Assembly: GCA_002345965.1 (NCBI GenBank)
Contig: DDTF01000014.1
Span: forward strand, 1 to 19,114
DNA length: 19,114 bases
From: Flammeovirgaceae bacterium UBA2371
Lineage (GTDB): Bacteria; Bacteroidota; Bacteroidia; Cytophagales; Cyclobacteriaceae
Direction of reading: 5' to 3'
Below the pieces are notes generated by a model. That model was not told the origin of the DNA, ran no database searches, and saw only the letters and a program-made list of their open reading frames with translations. The stretch's first letter is position 1. Each line of letters opens with the position of its first letter. The position numbers and the translations under genes are program-made. Positions 1 through 8,845 of this stretch are shown here, piece after piece.

Positions 1-108
1 ATATCCCATAACCGTCCTTCAGCTTATAAGGCAGACCATAACCAGTTGTGTTTTTATTAAGACAGGTTTGGGATATATTCAACTCAATTCCAACCAAATT
101 TCCTAGAC

Positions 109-2703
109 ATGACAATTATTAAAAAAATCAGGCATTACTTATCAGGAGTATTGCTGCTGGCTATGGGTATTAGCTTCAGTAGCCTGCAGGCACAGGATCT
201 ACCCTCCCCTGAGCAATACTTTGGGTTTCAAATGGGTGCCGATCGTAAGCTGGCGCACTGGAACGATCTGGTAAAATATTATAACCAGTTGGGTGAAAAA
301 AGTCCGAGGATGAATGTGGTGAATATGGGAAAAACTACTTTGGGTAACCCATTTTTGGCCTTGTACATCTCCTCGCCTGAAAACCTGGCCAAACTGGATG
401 ATTACAAAAAGATGAATGCCCGCCTGAGTGATCCGCGGCAGGTACCTCAGGCAGAGATCAATGACATCATCGCCAATGGTAAAGCAGTGATTGTGCAATC
501 TTTTGGCTTGCACTCTTCTGAAGTAGCGGCTGCACAGACTGCGGCAGAGTTTACCCATGATATGCTTACCCGTAATGACGATGAGATGAAGCGTATCCTC
601 GACAATGTGATCACCATTGTGATCCCTTGTTTTAATCCTGATGGTGAAATCATGATCACCGAATGGTACCGGAAATACGTGGGCACTGAATATGAGGCTG
701 CCTCACTGCCCTACTTATACCATCATTACATCGGACATGACAATAACCGTGATGCTTTCATGCAAAACACGGCAGAGTCGGTATATGGAGCACAGATCAT
801 GTTCAGGGAATGGATGCCACAAGCTTATGTCGACCACCACCAGATGGGTGCCTATGGCGCCCGATTGTACGTACCTCCGTATACCGAACCGATCCGGCCT
901 GATGGTGATCCGCTGGTGTGGAGAGAGATGTCGTGGTATGGCGCTCACATCGCTTATAAAGAAGAAGAAAACAATAAGGCTGGTGTAGTGAATGCCGCCA
1001 TTTATTCCGGGTGGGGACATTTTGGGTTTCACTGGATCACCCCTTTTCACAACATAGCCGGTATGCTTACCGAATCGGCCAGTGCAAGATTGGCAACACC
1101 TCTCTACATACATCCTGATCAACTGGAAGGAAATATACATGGTATGCCCAAGTACGAAGCGCAAACCTCCTTCCCCAATCCCTGGCCGGGTGGATGGTGG
1201 CGTGTGCGCGACATTGTAGAGCAGCAAAAAATTGCCGCTTTGGCCATTGCTGATATTGCAGCACGCAATAAAGAAACCGTATTGAAGAATGCTTATCTGA
1301 AAGCCACCCGCCAAACCCAACGTGGCGCTGATGGTGAAGTAAAAGCTTACATAATTCCTGCTGCACAACACGATGTGTTGACGACTCAAAAATTAATCAA
1401 CGTGCTTCTTGGGCAAGGCGTAGAAGTAAAACGAATTAATACTACAATGACCCATGAGGGCAAAGTGTATGGTGAAGGTTCTTATTTTGTAAGCATGGAG
1501 CAGCCAAAGCAAGGTGTAATCCGCTGGCAGCTCGGTCGTACTTTTTATCCCGACAACGAATACACTCGCGACAGGGATAACAATCCCATCAGGCCTTATG
1601 ATATGTCTACCGACAACGTAGCCGAATACATGGGTGTGCGGGTTGATCCGGTGAAATCAAAAATTGAAGGCAATTTCCCTACCGTCACTGCAGTGATTAA
1701 GCCAACCGGGCAAGTAACCAAAGGTAAATTTGGATACGTACTGGAAGGAAAAGCCAACGATAGTTTTACAGCGCTCAACCTGCTTTGGAACAACAAGGCG
1801 AATGTGAGACGGGTAACCAAAGCGGGGAATGGCCTAGATGCGGGTGACTTTGTGGTTACTTCAATAGCTGACAATACAGCCAATCAAATAGCAAAACAAA
1901 CCGGAGTAAACTTTAGGGCTTTGGAGTCGGATGTAACAGCCAACACCAAACCGGTTAACCGTCAGCGCATCGCTTTGTTTCAACGTTACCTTGGTGGTAA
2001 CATGGATGAAGGCTGGACCCGGTTGTTGCTAGAGAAATTTGAGTTTCCTTACACCACACTAATGGATAAGGAATTGAAGGCCGGAGAGCTGAATAAAAAG
2101 TACGATGTCATTATACTTCCCGATGACAACATAGCGCGCATGACGGGTGAAGGGCTTGGAGACTTTTCTGGTAATCGTCCTGATGCTTTTCCGCCTGAAT
2201 ACCGCAGTGGTTTCGGACAACAAGGGGTGAATGCATTAAAAGACTTTGTTGAAAAAGGAGGCACACTCCTCACCTTTGGTCAGGCTGGCGAATTGGCCAT
2301 TGAGAAATTCAAATTGCCCATTCGCAATGTATTGAAAGGAGTTCCTGACAAAACATTTTGGTCACCGGGATCTACGCTACACATGTTGTTCGACAATAGT
2401 AATCCGCTGGCATATGGAATGCCTGCCACAGGCCTTGGATTGTTTGTGGGGGGTAATGATGTGTACGAGGTAATTCCTTCTGACCGCAACCACTTGGTAG
2501 AGCGTATCGTTACTTATCCCAAGCGGGATTTGCTACAAAGTGGATGGCTGCTTGGTGAGCAGGTAATCGCAGAAAAGGCGGCCATGGTGGCGGTAGGCAT
2601 GGGTCAGGGTAAGGTGGTGATGATCGGTTTCAGGCCACAACACCGTGTACAGACTCACGGTACCTTCAAGCTGGTATTTAATAGCTTAATTGTTACCAAG
2701 TAA
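109..2703 (+). CDS. Secreted M14-family zinc carboxypeptidase-like protein with C-terminal GATase-like region
   Basis: This is an 864-residue exported metallopeptidase. Residues 1-29 form a Sec signal peptide (KKIRH, then a hydrophobic core, ending SLQAQ), so it should act in the periplasm or outside. The M14 zinc site is visible: H135-S-S-E138 supplies the HxxE ligand pair, NPDG lies at 176-179, an NNRD substrate-binding-type motif at 212-215, and VDHH at 241-244 supplies the third ligand. E322 in GMLTESAS is a reasonable catalytic glutamate. From about residue 640 a second, non-peptidase region begins (IILPDD, then ALKDFVEKGGTLLTFG). It resembles the Rossmann-like GATase1 fold found at the C terminus of many large Bacteroidota M14 proteins. 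The length fits that group, not the ~300-residue core enzyme. The substrate is unknown; a cell-wall peptide or dietary peptide is possible. The gene looks monocistronic and ends at a strong hairpin. Family call is firm, function is not. Confidence 0.9.
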   Translation: MTIIKKIRHYLSGVLLLAMGISFSSLQAQDLPSPEQYFGFQMGADRKLAHWNDLVKYYNQLGEKSPRMNVVNMGKTTLGNPFLALYISSPENLAKLDDYKKMNARLSDPRQVPQAEINDIIANGKAVIVQSFGLHSSEVAAAQTAAEFTHDMLTRNDDEMKRILDNVITIVIPCFNPDGEIMITEWYRKYVGTEYEAASLPYLYHHYIGHDNNRDAFMQNTAESVYGAQIMFREWMPQAYVDHHQMGAYGARLYVPPYTEPIRPDGDPLVWREMSWYGAHIAYKEEENNKAGVVNAAIYSGWGHFGFHWITPFHNIAGMLTESASARLATPLYIHPDQLEGNIHGMPKYEAQTSFPNPWPGGWWRVRDIVEQQKIAALAIADIAARNKETVLKNAYLKATRQTQRGADGEVKAYIIPAAQHDVLTTQKLINVLLGQGVEVKRINTTMTHEGKVYGEGSYFVSMEQPKQGVIRWQLGRTFYPDNEYTRDRDNNPIRPYDMSTDNVAEYMGVRVDPVKSKIEGNFPTVTAVIKPTGQVTKGKFGYVLEGKANDSFTALNLLWNNKANVRRVTKAGNGLDAGDFVVTSIADNTANQIAKQTGVNFRALESDVTANTKPVNRQRIALFQRYLGGNMDEGWTRLLLEKFEFPYTTLMDKELKAGELNKKYDVIILPDDNIARMTGEGLGDFSGNRPDAFPPEYRSGFGQQGVNALKDFVEKGGTLLTFGQAGELAIEKFKLPIRNVLKGVPDKTFWSPGSTLHMLFDNSNPLAYGMPATGLGLFVGGNDVYEVIPSDRNHLVERIVTYPKRDLLQSGWLLGEQVIAEKAAMVAVGMGQGKVVMIGFRPQHRVQTHGTFKLVFNSLIVTK

Positions 2704-2712
2704 TCATCAATA

Positions 2713-2753
2713 AAAAACGCGACAAGAAGCGAAGTGCTTGTTGTCGCGTTTTT
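2713..2753. terminator. Bidirectional intrinsic terminator between convergent genes
   Basis: Bases 2713-2725 (A-run then CGCGACAA) pair perfectly with 2741-2753 (TTGTCGCG then a T-run). An inner AAGC/GCTT stem at 2727-2730/2736-2739 closes a five-base loop. T-rich sequence follows on the + side to 2760, and the A-run at 2712-2717 is a T-run on the - strand. The hairpin can therefore stop both the peptidase transcript and the convergent propeller-protein transcript. Confidence 0.9.
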
Positions 2754-2766
2754 ATTTTTTGCAGGC

Positions 2767-5700
2767 TTATTTGTCACTTACCCACACTGCCCCTATTCCC
2801 GCACTCCAGAGTTTGTTGGTATAAGCAGGCACATCTGTTTCGATGATGGTTTTGGCACGGGTATTCAAACCTTCCCATTCTTTGTTCAGTTCAGCTAACC
2901 TGTCTCTTGATGACTGATTTACTCTGGGTATATCACTGTCTGTTTCGTTGATGAGGAACAGGTAGTTAGCTGTAAACTTGTTAGGGAAATTTTCTACATC
3001 GTCATAGGCTTTCGATCTGCGTTGCACCATGTCTTCATCCCATGCTTTCATTTTTTCCACCAATGCGCTTCCCTCTTTTTTGATGGCCGCATAGGCAGGT
3101 TTGTCACCCATGTCTTTCAACACCGTTTCAATTTGTTCACGCATTTTAAGAATGGTATTTATTTTGGTATGCATATCGTTTAATGCATTCTCCATGTTCA
3201 ACATAAATTCATTGTGTGTAGCATAAGTGGCGGGTGTAATCTCATAAACAGGATTAGGTAAAATCTTAAAATCTGATTTTGCTTCCTTACCAGCGTACTT
3301 CAATGTTACCGTATAGTTTCCGGGTGCAGTTCTATGCCCCCTGAAGTTTCCTTCTATATAGGCTGTAGGCACCCCAACCATTGTAGGGTAACGGGTATCC
3401 CAAACAAAGCGGTTCAATCCTTTTGATTTTGGAATGGTTGGATCTGCAGGTGGTCCACCAGGATATCGCTGAAATGAAGCATTCTTTTTCGAACTCAATT
3501 GTCGCACCAGCTTACCTGTTGCATCTCTAAATTCCATTGTTACCTCTATTGAGTCGGCCAGGGCAGGCAATTGATAATATAAAACCACTCCATTGGCAGG
3601 ATTTACTCCGTAGAATGGATGAGTACCATCAAAGTTTGAAGAACTACTGTTCAATGGGCTGCCCCAACTTCCATACACTAAGTCTTCGGGTTGATACAAT
3701 GTAAAGGATTCATTTTCTTCTTTATACTGACGTAATAAACCAAGGTCATCCAATATCCAAAACGACCTTCCTGATGTGGCAACTACCAGGTCACCGTGTG
3801 TTACTTTCAAATCCGTGATTGGAGTAACGGGTAAATTGAGTTGCAGCGGTTGCCAGCTGGTACCTCCGTTCCACGAAACGTATACACCTGTTTCTGTTCC
3901 TGCAAACAATAGCCCTTTGCGCACTTCGTCTTCACGCACTACCCTGGTAAACGCTCCATAGGGAATACCTTTACTGATGTTGGTCCATGTTTTTCCATAG
4001 TCAGTTGTTTTGTACAAGCCGGGAGTATGGTCGTTGAATTTGTACCTGGTAGTAGCGATGTAGGCCGTAGCGGGATCGTGCGGTGATACATCTATTGCGT
4101 TGACCAAACATTCCGTTAATCCTTTTGGTGTCACGTTCGTCCATGTTTTTCCTCCATCTCTAGTTAACTGCACCAAGCCATCATCGCTGCCCGTCCATAT
4201 CACTCCTTTTTCGTGTGGAGATTCTATCACATAAGCCAAGGTGCCATAGTTTTCTGCACCTACTGCTTCATTGGTATAAGGGCCACCCATTTTGCCCTGC
4301 TTTTCTTTTTCGTTGCGTGTCAGGTCAGGAGAAACTTCCTCCCAGGTAACGCCCATGTCTCGGGTACGCAATAGCTTCTGAGCTCCGTGATAGTAGGTAT
4401 TGGGTTCGTGTTTAGACCATATAATGGGCGCATTCCAATTGAAGCGGTATTTCATATCTTTAGAATCCCGTCCCAGGTATTGAATAGGTGCAGCCATTAC
4501 TTTGGTGCCTGCATTTCCTTTGGTGTCCAGTACTTCGATGGTGCCCAGGTAGCTGCCACCCAGTACATACCGGGGATCGTCAGGGTTGAAAGCAAGAAAA
4601 GCACTTTCACCTCCGGCAGAGCTTGTCCAGTTGCTTTCTGAAATGCCCCAGCTACCCAATGCAATGCTTTCGATGCGCACAGAACTGTTGTCTTGTTGAC
4701 CGCCATAAATGCGGTAAGGAAAATGATTGTCTGTATTGATACGATAAAACTGTGCGGTAGGCATGTTGGACTGTGTAGACCACGATTCACCCCTGTTGAA
4801 GGTAATGCCTGCACCGCCATCATCGGCTATCACCATATTTTTTGAATTGTTGGGATTGATCCATAAATCGTGATAATCACCATGCGGACCACTGAGGGTT
4901 TCCCAGGTTTTGCCACCATCGATAGAGCGCAAAGCAGGCGCGCTCATCACATACACCGTATGTTCATCCTGTGTATCTGGAAATACTTCAATGTAGTACC
5001 ATGAGCGTTGAATCAGTTTGTGGTCGTTACTTACCTGTGACCAGCTCTTTCCAGCGTCATCAGAAACATACAATCCCCCTGCCTCTTTTTCCCAATCACT
5101 TTCAATCAGCGCATAAACCTTTTCGGAATTGGCTCTAGATACAGCGATACCCATCTTGCCCATTTCCTTAGGAAGTCCTTTTTCCAATTTGTTCCATGTC
5201 TCACCACCATCGGTAGACTTATACAGTGCACTTCCAGGGCCACCACTGATAACCTTCCAGGGCAACCTCAGGTTGTGCCACATGGCAGCATACATTACCA
5301 TGGGATTGTGCATGTCCATCGACAGGTCTGAACAACCCGTCAGATCGTTGATATACAATACTTTTCTCCAGGTAACACCTCCATCAATAGACTTGTAAAT
5401 ACCTCTGTCTTGTGTGGCACCATGTATCGCACCTTGGGCGGCTACAAATACGATGTCGGGGTTTTTGGGGTGTATGCTGATTCTGGAAATCTGCTGGGTT
5501 TTTTCCAATCCCATGTGTTTCCAGGTTTTGCCCCCGTCATAGGATTTATACACGCCATCTCCATAAGAACTCATCACACCACGCGGAGCGTGTTCGCCCA
5601 TGCCCACATAAACGATATTGGGATCGCTTTCTGATACGGCTATCGCTCCTACTGATCCTTTCTTAAAAAAGCCATCAGAAATATTTTTCCAATGTGCCCC

Positions 5701-5910
5701 TGCATCTTCTGTCTTCCAAACACCACCTCCCGTGGTGCCCATGTAATAGGTCAATGGATCTCCCACCACACCCGAAGCCATATTGGAACGCCCCCCTCTA
5801 AAGGGACCTATGCTTCTGTATTTTACATTTTTAAATATACTGTCCAGGTTTTGGGAGAATCCAAACAGACCTTGCGAAAGGAATAATGCCAGAATGATGA
5901 GTTGCTTCAT
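2767..5910 (-). CDS. Secreted BNR/Asp-box beta-propeller protein (sortilin/VPS10-like, 'glycosyl hydrolase' family)
   Basis: This 1047-residue exported protein is built mostly of beta-propeller blades. The start at 5910 is preferred over the upstream ATG at 5967 because it begins directly with a signal peptide (MKQLIILALFLSQGLFGFSQ); the longer form would put 19 unlikely residues before it. Asp-box motifs (S/T-x-D-x-G-x-x-W) recur about eleven times, for example KTEDAGAHW (66-74), KSYDGGKTW (122-130), KSIDGGVTW (173-181), KSTDGGETW, RSIDGGKTW, LTRDGGKTW and KTTDYGKTW. This matches the large VPS10/BNR-repeat proteins that are common in Bacteroidota and often annotated as glycosyl hydrolases. 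No sialidase active-site arginine triad is evident, so enzymatic activity is unproven. The last ~200 residues are predicted helical (MENALNDMHTKINTILKMRE) after a beta-rich FlgD-like segment. A binding or scaffold role at the cell surface is equally possible. Confidence 0.88.
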   Translation of the reverse strand: MKQLIILALFLSQGLFGFSQNLDSIFKNVKYRSIGPFRGGRSNMASGVVGDPLTYYMGTTGGGVWKTEDAGAHWKNISDGFFKKGSVGAIAVSESDPNIVYVGMGEHAPRGVMSSYGDGVYKSYDGGKTWKHMGLEKTQQISRISIHPKNPDIVFVAAQGAIHGATQDRGIYKSIDGGVTWRKVLYINDLTGCSDLSMDMHNPMVMYAAMWHNLRLPWKVISGGPGSALYKSTDGGETWNKLEKGLPKEMGKMGIAVSRANSEKVYALIESDWEKEAGGLYVSDDAGKSWSQVSNDHKLIQRSWYYIEVFPDTQDEHTVYVMSAPALRSIDGGKTWETLSGPHGDYHDLWINPNNSKNMVIADDGGAGITFNRGESWSTQSNMPTAQFYRINTDNHFPYRIYGGQQDNSSVRIESIALGSWGISESNWTSSAGGESAFLAFNPDDPRYVLGGSYLGTIEVLDTKGNAGTKVMAAPIQYLGRDSKDMKYRFNWNAPIIWSKHEPNTYYHGAQKLLRTRDMGVTWEEVSPDLTRNEKEKQGKMGGPYTNEAVGAENYGTLAYVIESPHEKGVIWTGSDDGLVQLTRDGGKTWTNVTPKGLTECLVNAIDVSPHDPATAYIATTRYKFNDHTPGLYKTTDYGKTWTNISKGIPYGAFTRVVREDEVRKGLLFAGTETGVYVSWNGGTSWQPLQLNLPVTPITDLKVTHGDLVVATSGRSFWILDDLGLLRQYKEENESFTLYQPEDLVYGSWGSPLNSSSSNFDGTHPFYGVNPANGVVLYYQLPALADSIEVTMEFRDATGKLVRQLSSKKNASFQRYPGGPPADPTIPKSKGLNRFVWDTRYPTMVGVPTAYIEGNFRGHRTAPGNYTVTLKYAGKEAKSDFKILPNPVYEITPATYATHNEFMLNMENALNDMHTKINTILKMREQIETVLKDMGDKPAYAAIKKEGSALVEKMKAWDEDMVQRRSKAYDDVENFPNKFTANYLFLINETDSDIPRVNQSSRDRLAELNKEWEGLNTRAKTIIETDVPAYTNKLWSAGIGAVWVSDK

Positions 5911-5933
5911 ATAAGATTGTTTATGTACCGTGC

Positions 5934-5941
5934 TAAATATA
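5934..5941 (-). promoter_or_regulatory. Possible -7 box of the propeller-protein gene
   Basis: On the - strand this reads TATATTTA, one mismatch from the Bacteroidota -7 consensus TAnnTTTG. It ends 23 bases before the chosen ATG at 5910. No well-spaced -33 TTTG partner is clear, so this is only a candidate. Confidence 0.25.
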
Positions 5942-6144
5942 ACAAGATTTACGTGTGTAAAACACAACTTTTAGATGGAGCGAATACACCACTAAAGCAA
6001 TGTCTTGCAAAAGCGAGCACGATCCAAAGAGCTAATTAGAATGAGGAACAGTTGTTAAATGAAAGTTCCATTGATGCTAGGGTGAAATTATTGACCGTTG
6101 TGACAAGCTACGTCCTTTCAAAACCGATCCTCTGATGCATTGAA

Positions 6145-6837
6145 TCAAATGATCAGTTCACCATTGGTGTCTGTGGTGAGTACCTCACTCATGTAATCAA
6201 AAAAAGGACGAATGACTTTATAGGTTTTGTCCATTTTATTGAGAAAATCAGGAGCCAGTACTTCCTTGTCAGTGAAAGCGCATTCAAACCAATATTGCTT
6301 GTAGCGGAGCAGTTCAATGGCTTCATGGTCTTTTGGGAAACCTCTGGGGGCTGTTTTAACCTGCTCCCCTTTCATTGCTCCAAAAGTACGCTGTATCGGT
6401 TTCGACCGGATGAGCTTAAGCCAATCAGCGTGGTTGTAATCGATGTCTTTTCTTATCCGCAACAAATCTTCAGAATTGGGGTGCCCAAATCCGCAACCGA
6501 TCCGTGTGCCTCCTGGTTTGATCCAGAAATAATAACCACCCCTGTTCATGGGTTTTACTCTTCTCATGTAGCCTGCAAAACGGGGATTGTAGGGTGTTTT
6601 GTCCTCAGAAAATCGAACATCGTTATATATGCGATAGAGGCTTTTCCTTCCAGTAGGCGTTTCAATTTGGTCGTGCACATTCATTTTTTGAATGAGCGCA
6701 TCTACAAACAGTTCCGCATTCTCTTTAGCCAATACATATTCTTGCTTATTGGCATTGAACCATTCCCTGTTATTGTGTTTCGCCAGGTTCTTCAAAAAAT
6801 TGAACGTAGAAGGTTTTATAACGGCACTGGTTTTCAT
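6145..6837 (-). CDS. DUF2461 family protein (TIGR02453-type)
   Basis: This 230-residue cytoplasmic protein matches the DUF2461 family along its whole length. Visible family features are the N-terminal FLKNLAKHNNREWFNANKQEY block (residues 14-34), the YRIYNDVRFSEDKTPYN segment (about 68-84), and the GGYYFWI motif (about 100-106), followed by the LLRIRKDID helix. The function of the family is not established. The start at 6837 begins directly with the domain, so little N-terminal sequence is missing. It lies 57 bases downstream of the AraC-type regulator on the same strand and could be co-transcribed with it. No terminator is visible after its stop. Confidence 0.9.
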   Translation of the reverse strand: MKTSAVIKPSTFNFLKNLAKHNNREWFNANKQEYVLAKENAELFVDALIQKMNVHDQIETPTGRKSLYRIYNDVRFSEDKTPYNPRFAGYMRRVKPMNRGGYYFWIKPGGTRIGCGFGHPNSEDLLRIRKDIDYNHADWLKLIRSKPIQRTFGAMKGEQVKTAPRGFPKDHEAIELLRYKQYWFECAFTDKEVLAPDFLNKMDKTYKVIRPFFDYMSEVLTTDTNGELII

Positions 6838-6894
6838 GAAGCTACAAAGTATCAGGAATTGGTATGTAATACAAGCAGGAAATAAGTATAGCGT

Positions 6895-7854
6895 TTAAGA
6901 AGACTTCCTCCACGCTGCTGGATTGTAGCCAAACTTTTTCTTGAAAGCGGCTGAAAAGTGATTGGGATAATTATATCCTACTGAAGTACTGATCTCTGAG
7001 ATGGATTGTTGGGTGTCTTTCAAAAGCTGCAAGCTGTACTCCAGCCGTCTGGAAAGTAAGTAATCGAATACCGTTGTGCCAAATGCATCGCGGAATCCTT
7101 TTTTTAACCTAAACTCGTTGATACCAAAATGTTTTGAAATGTTTTTAAGGGAGTGATCGTCCAAAAAGGTTTGATCCAAGTATTGCCGAATGGATATGAA
7201 CAAGTCCAGATCTTTTGGTTTGTCTGTGCCACAGGGCACATGAAGGGTACCATGAAGTTGTAAAGCCAACAGCTCCTGTACCTTGGCCTCAATCAGCAAT
7301 TTCTTTAAGGCCCCACTCAGTGCGCTATTGAAAATAGTTTGTATGGTGTGAAGCATTTGAGCTGAAAGTCTGAACTCACCCGGATAATACAAGGTATTAT
7401 TCTGGATGTCATTCTTCAGTTGTGCGGACCATGATTCAGTATCGGGTAAAAGCTGCGCATAATAATCTTTATCTACCTCAATATGAACGTTGACAAATTG
7501 TGATCCCATACCCAAAAAATAAGTATGGTTTGGAACAAACATATTGTGAAAGGAACGTGGAGATAAATGTGCGCAGAAATTAAAGTCCGTGAAATTGGCA
7601 GCCATCTCTCCCTCTATACTCATGCAATGGTGCACGTATTTATCCAACGACCCATCGTCAAAAAGAACGTTAACGTTGCGCTTAAGATCTCCCCTGTGTT
7701 GGTAGATACGGAAGTGATTAAGGTCTATAAGCTTCTCTGACCAGCGTCCAAATTCAGGGTGCACGCGTGTCCGGGTCTCAAAGTCATTCTCAACTCCACT
7801 TTCTGTGGTATAGTTGGAAAATTCATCAAAATGGATGGTAGGTGCCACTTTCAT
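6895..7854 (-). CDS. AraC-family transcriptional regulator (PchR-like C-terminal domain)
   Basis: This is a 319-residue DNA-binding regulator. The open frame extends to 8049, but that would overlap the divergent cytochrome gene by more than 100 bases. The ATG at 7854 (MKVAPTIHFDEF) gives a normal family length and leaves an 87-bp divergent promoter region. The AraC-type double helix-turn-helix is at residues ~216-317. The first helix-turn-helix is LKNISKHFGINEFRLKKGFR, followed by FGTTVFDYLLSRRLEYSLQLL and then ISEISTSVGYNYPNHFSAAFKKKFGYNPAAWR. The first half, with LKKGFRDAFGTTVFDYL, closely resembles PchR-type siderophore regulators. The N-terminal ~200 residues are presumably a ligand-sensing domain with no obvious motif. 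Divergence from the cytochrome/hemerythrin genes suggests it controls them; the inducer is unknown. Confidence 0.9.
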   Translation of the reverse strand: MKVAPTIHFDEFSNYTTESGVENDFETRTRVHPEFGRWSEKLIDLNHFRIYQHRGDLKRNVNVLFDDGSLDKYVHHCMSIEGEMAANFTDFNFCAHLSPRSFHNMFVPNHTYFLGMGSQFVNVHIEVDKDYYAQLLPDTESWSAQLKNDIQNNTLYYPGEFRLSAQMLHTIQTIFNSALSGALKKLLIEAKVQELLALQLHGTLHVPCGTDKPKDLDLFISIRQYLDQTFLDDHSLKNISKHFGINEFRLKKGFRDAFGTTVFDYLLSRRLEYSLQLLKDTQQSISEISTSVGYNYPNHFSAAFKKKFGYNPAAWRKSS

Positions 7855-7906
7855 TATTCCATTTGGCGTATATAACCCTCCGTTTAACGTAGGTCCGGAA
7901 ATAAGG

Positions 7907-7930
7907 TTTTCGCGTTTTTTGCTGCGAAAA
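7907..7930. promoter_or_regulatory. Inverted repeat in the divergent AraC/cytochrome promoter region
   Basis: TTTTCGC (7907-7913) and GCGAAAA (7924-7930) are perfect inverted arms around a 10-base spacer, ending 11 bases before the cytochrome ATG. It could be an operator or a 5'-leader hairpin. A repeat this short can occur by chance. Confidence 0.3.
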
Positions 7931-7941
7931 TAATTAAATTC

Positions 7942-8817
7942 ATGATAAAGAAAATATTGATTGTATTGGGTGCCTTGCTTGCCGTACTGATAATTGGAGG
8001 CGGTATATTTTATACCAACATTTACCACAGCACGGAAGCCCGTATCCAAAAAAAGTACGTTGTTGTACCTCAGGAACTTACCCTAACATCGGATAGCGCT
8101 GAGCTGGCCTATGGAGATCGATTGCTCACTGCCAAGGGATGCCGGGATTGTCACGGTATGGACCTGGGTGGTCAGGTATTTATTGATGACCCTGCACTGG
8201 CATTCCTTGTCGGAAGAAATTTGACCAAGGGAAAAGGTGGACTGCCACAAGACTATGCGGTAAGTGATTGGGTGCTTGCTTTAAAGCATGGCATCCGCAG
8301 AGACGGTAAGCCGTTGCTATTTATGCCTTCGCATGAATACGCATTGCTGTCAGCGCAAGACATGTCGGCCATTATTAGCTATGCCTCTTCACTTCCTCCT
8401 GTTGACAGAACATTTCCTGAACAGAAAGTGGGGCCAATGGGTCGCGTTTTGACAGCCTTTGATAAGCTCCCCTTACTCCCTGCAGAAATGATTGATCACA
8501 CCCGCTCGCTTGTAAAGGAGGTAAAAGCTGAGGTGTCCGTGGCATTCGGACAATACCTATCATCGGCTTGTCAGGGTTGTCACCGTGCCAATATGAAAGG
8601 TGGAGACCCTGTAGCCCCTGGGTTTCCAAACGTGGCCGACATCAGCGCCACAGGAAATGTGGGACGATGGACAGAAGAGCAATTCATCAACACCCTGCGT
8701 ACTGGCAAAACACCGGAAGGTAAAATCCTAAAACCCAATGAGATGCCATGGAATATGACTGCTGCCTATACGGACACAGAACTTAAGGCCTTGTTTGTCT
8801 ACCTCAACAGCATTTAA
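7942..8817 (+). CDS. Membrane-anchored diheme c-type cytochrome
   Basis: This 291-residue protein has two class I cytochrome c domains. Residues 3-24 (KKILIVLGALLAVLIIGGGI) are an uncleaved membrane anchor or signal, placing the hemes in the periplasm. The first heme site is CRDCH (67-71), with M128 (LLFMPSHEY) a likely sixth ligand. The second is CQGCH (210-214), with M268 or M272 (NEMPWNM) as the likely ligand. It should carry electrons in a respiratory or detoxifying chain; the partner enzyme is not in the window. It is divergent from the AraC-type regulator, and the hemerythrin-like gene starts 28 bases downstream on the same strand, so the two probably form one transcript. Similar cytochromes accompany alcohol dehydrogenases, but none is present here. 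Confidence 0.93.
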   Translation: MIKKILIVLGALLAVLIIGGGIFYTNIYHSTEARIQKKYVVVPQELTLTSDSAELAYGDRLLTAKGCRDCHGMDLGGQVFIDDPALAFLVGRNLTKGKGGLPQDYAVSDWVLALKHGIRRDGKPLLFMPSHEYALLSAQDMSAIISYASSLPPVDRTFPEQKVGPMGRVLTAFDKLPLLPAEMIDHTRSLVKEVKAEVSVAFGQYLSSACQGCHRANMKGGDPVAPGFPNVADISATGNVGRWTEEQFINTLRTGKTPEGKILKPNEMPWNMTAAYTDTELKALFVYLNSI

Positions 8818-8845
8818 TCAACAAAAGAAAATTAATCTCACACCT

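Noticed and set aside
1..108. Possible fragment of a neighbouring gene at the left edge (- strand frame reading GYGLPYKLKDGYGI toward base 1)
   Set aside because: The frame is open for about 40 codons but has no ATG and no recognisable family; too short to support.
715..1389. A 224-codon antisense open frame within the M14 peptidase gene
   Set aside because: It lies opposite the conserved zinc-ligand and substrate region of the peptidase; no domain or signal is visible.
7855..8049. Longer AraC reading frame starting at 8049
   Set aside because: It would overlap the divergent cytochrome coding region by 108 bases, and the added residues are compositionally unlike a regulator N terminus. The ATG at 7854 gives the family length.
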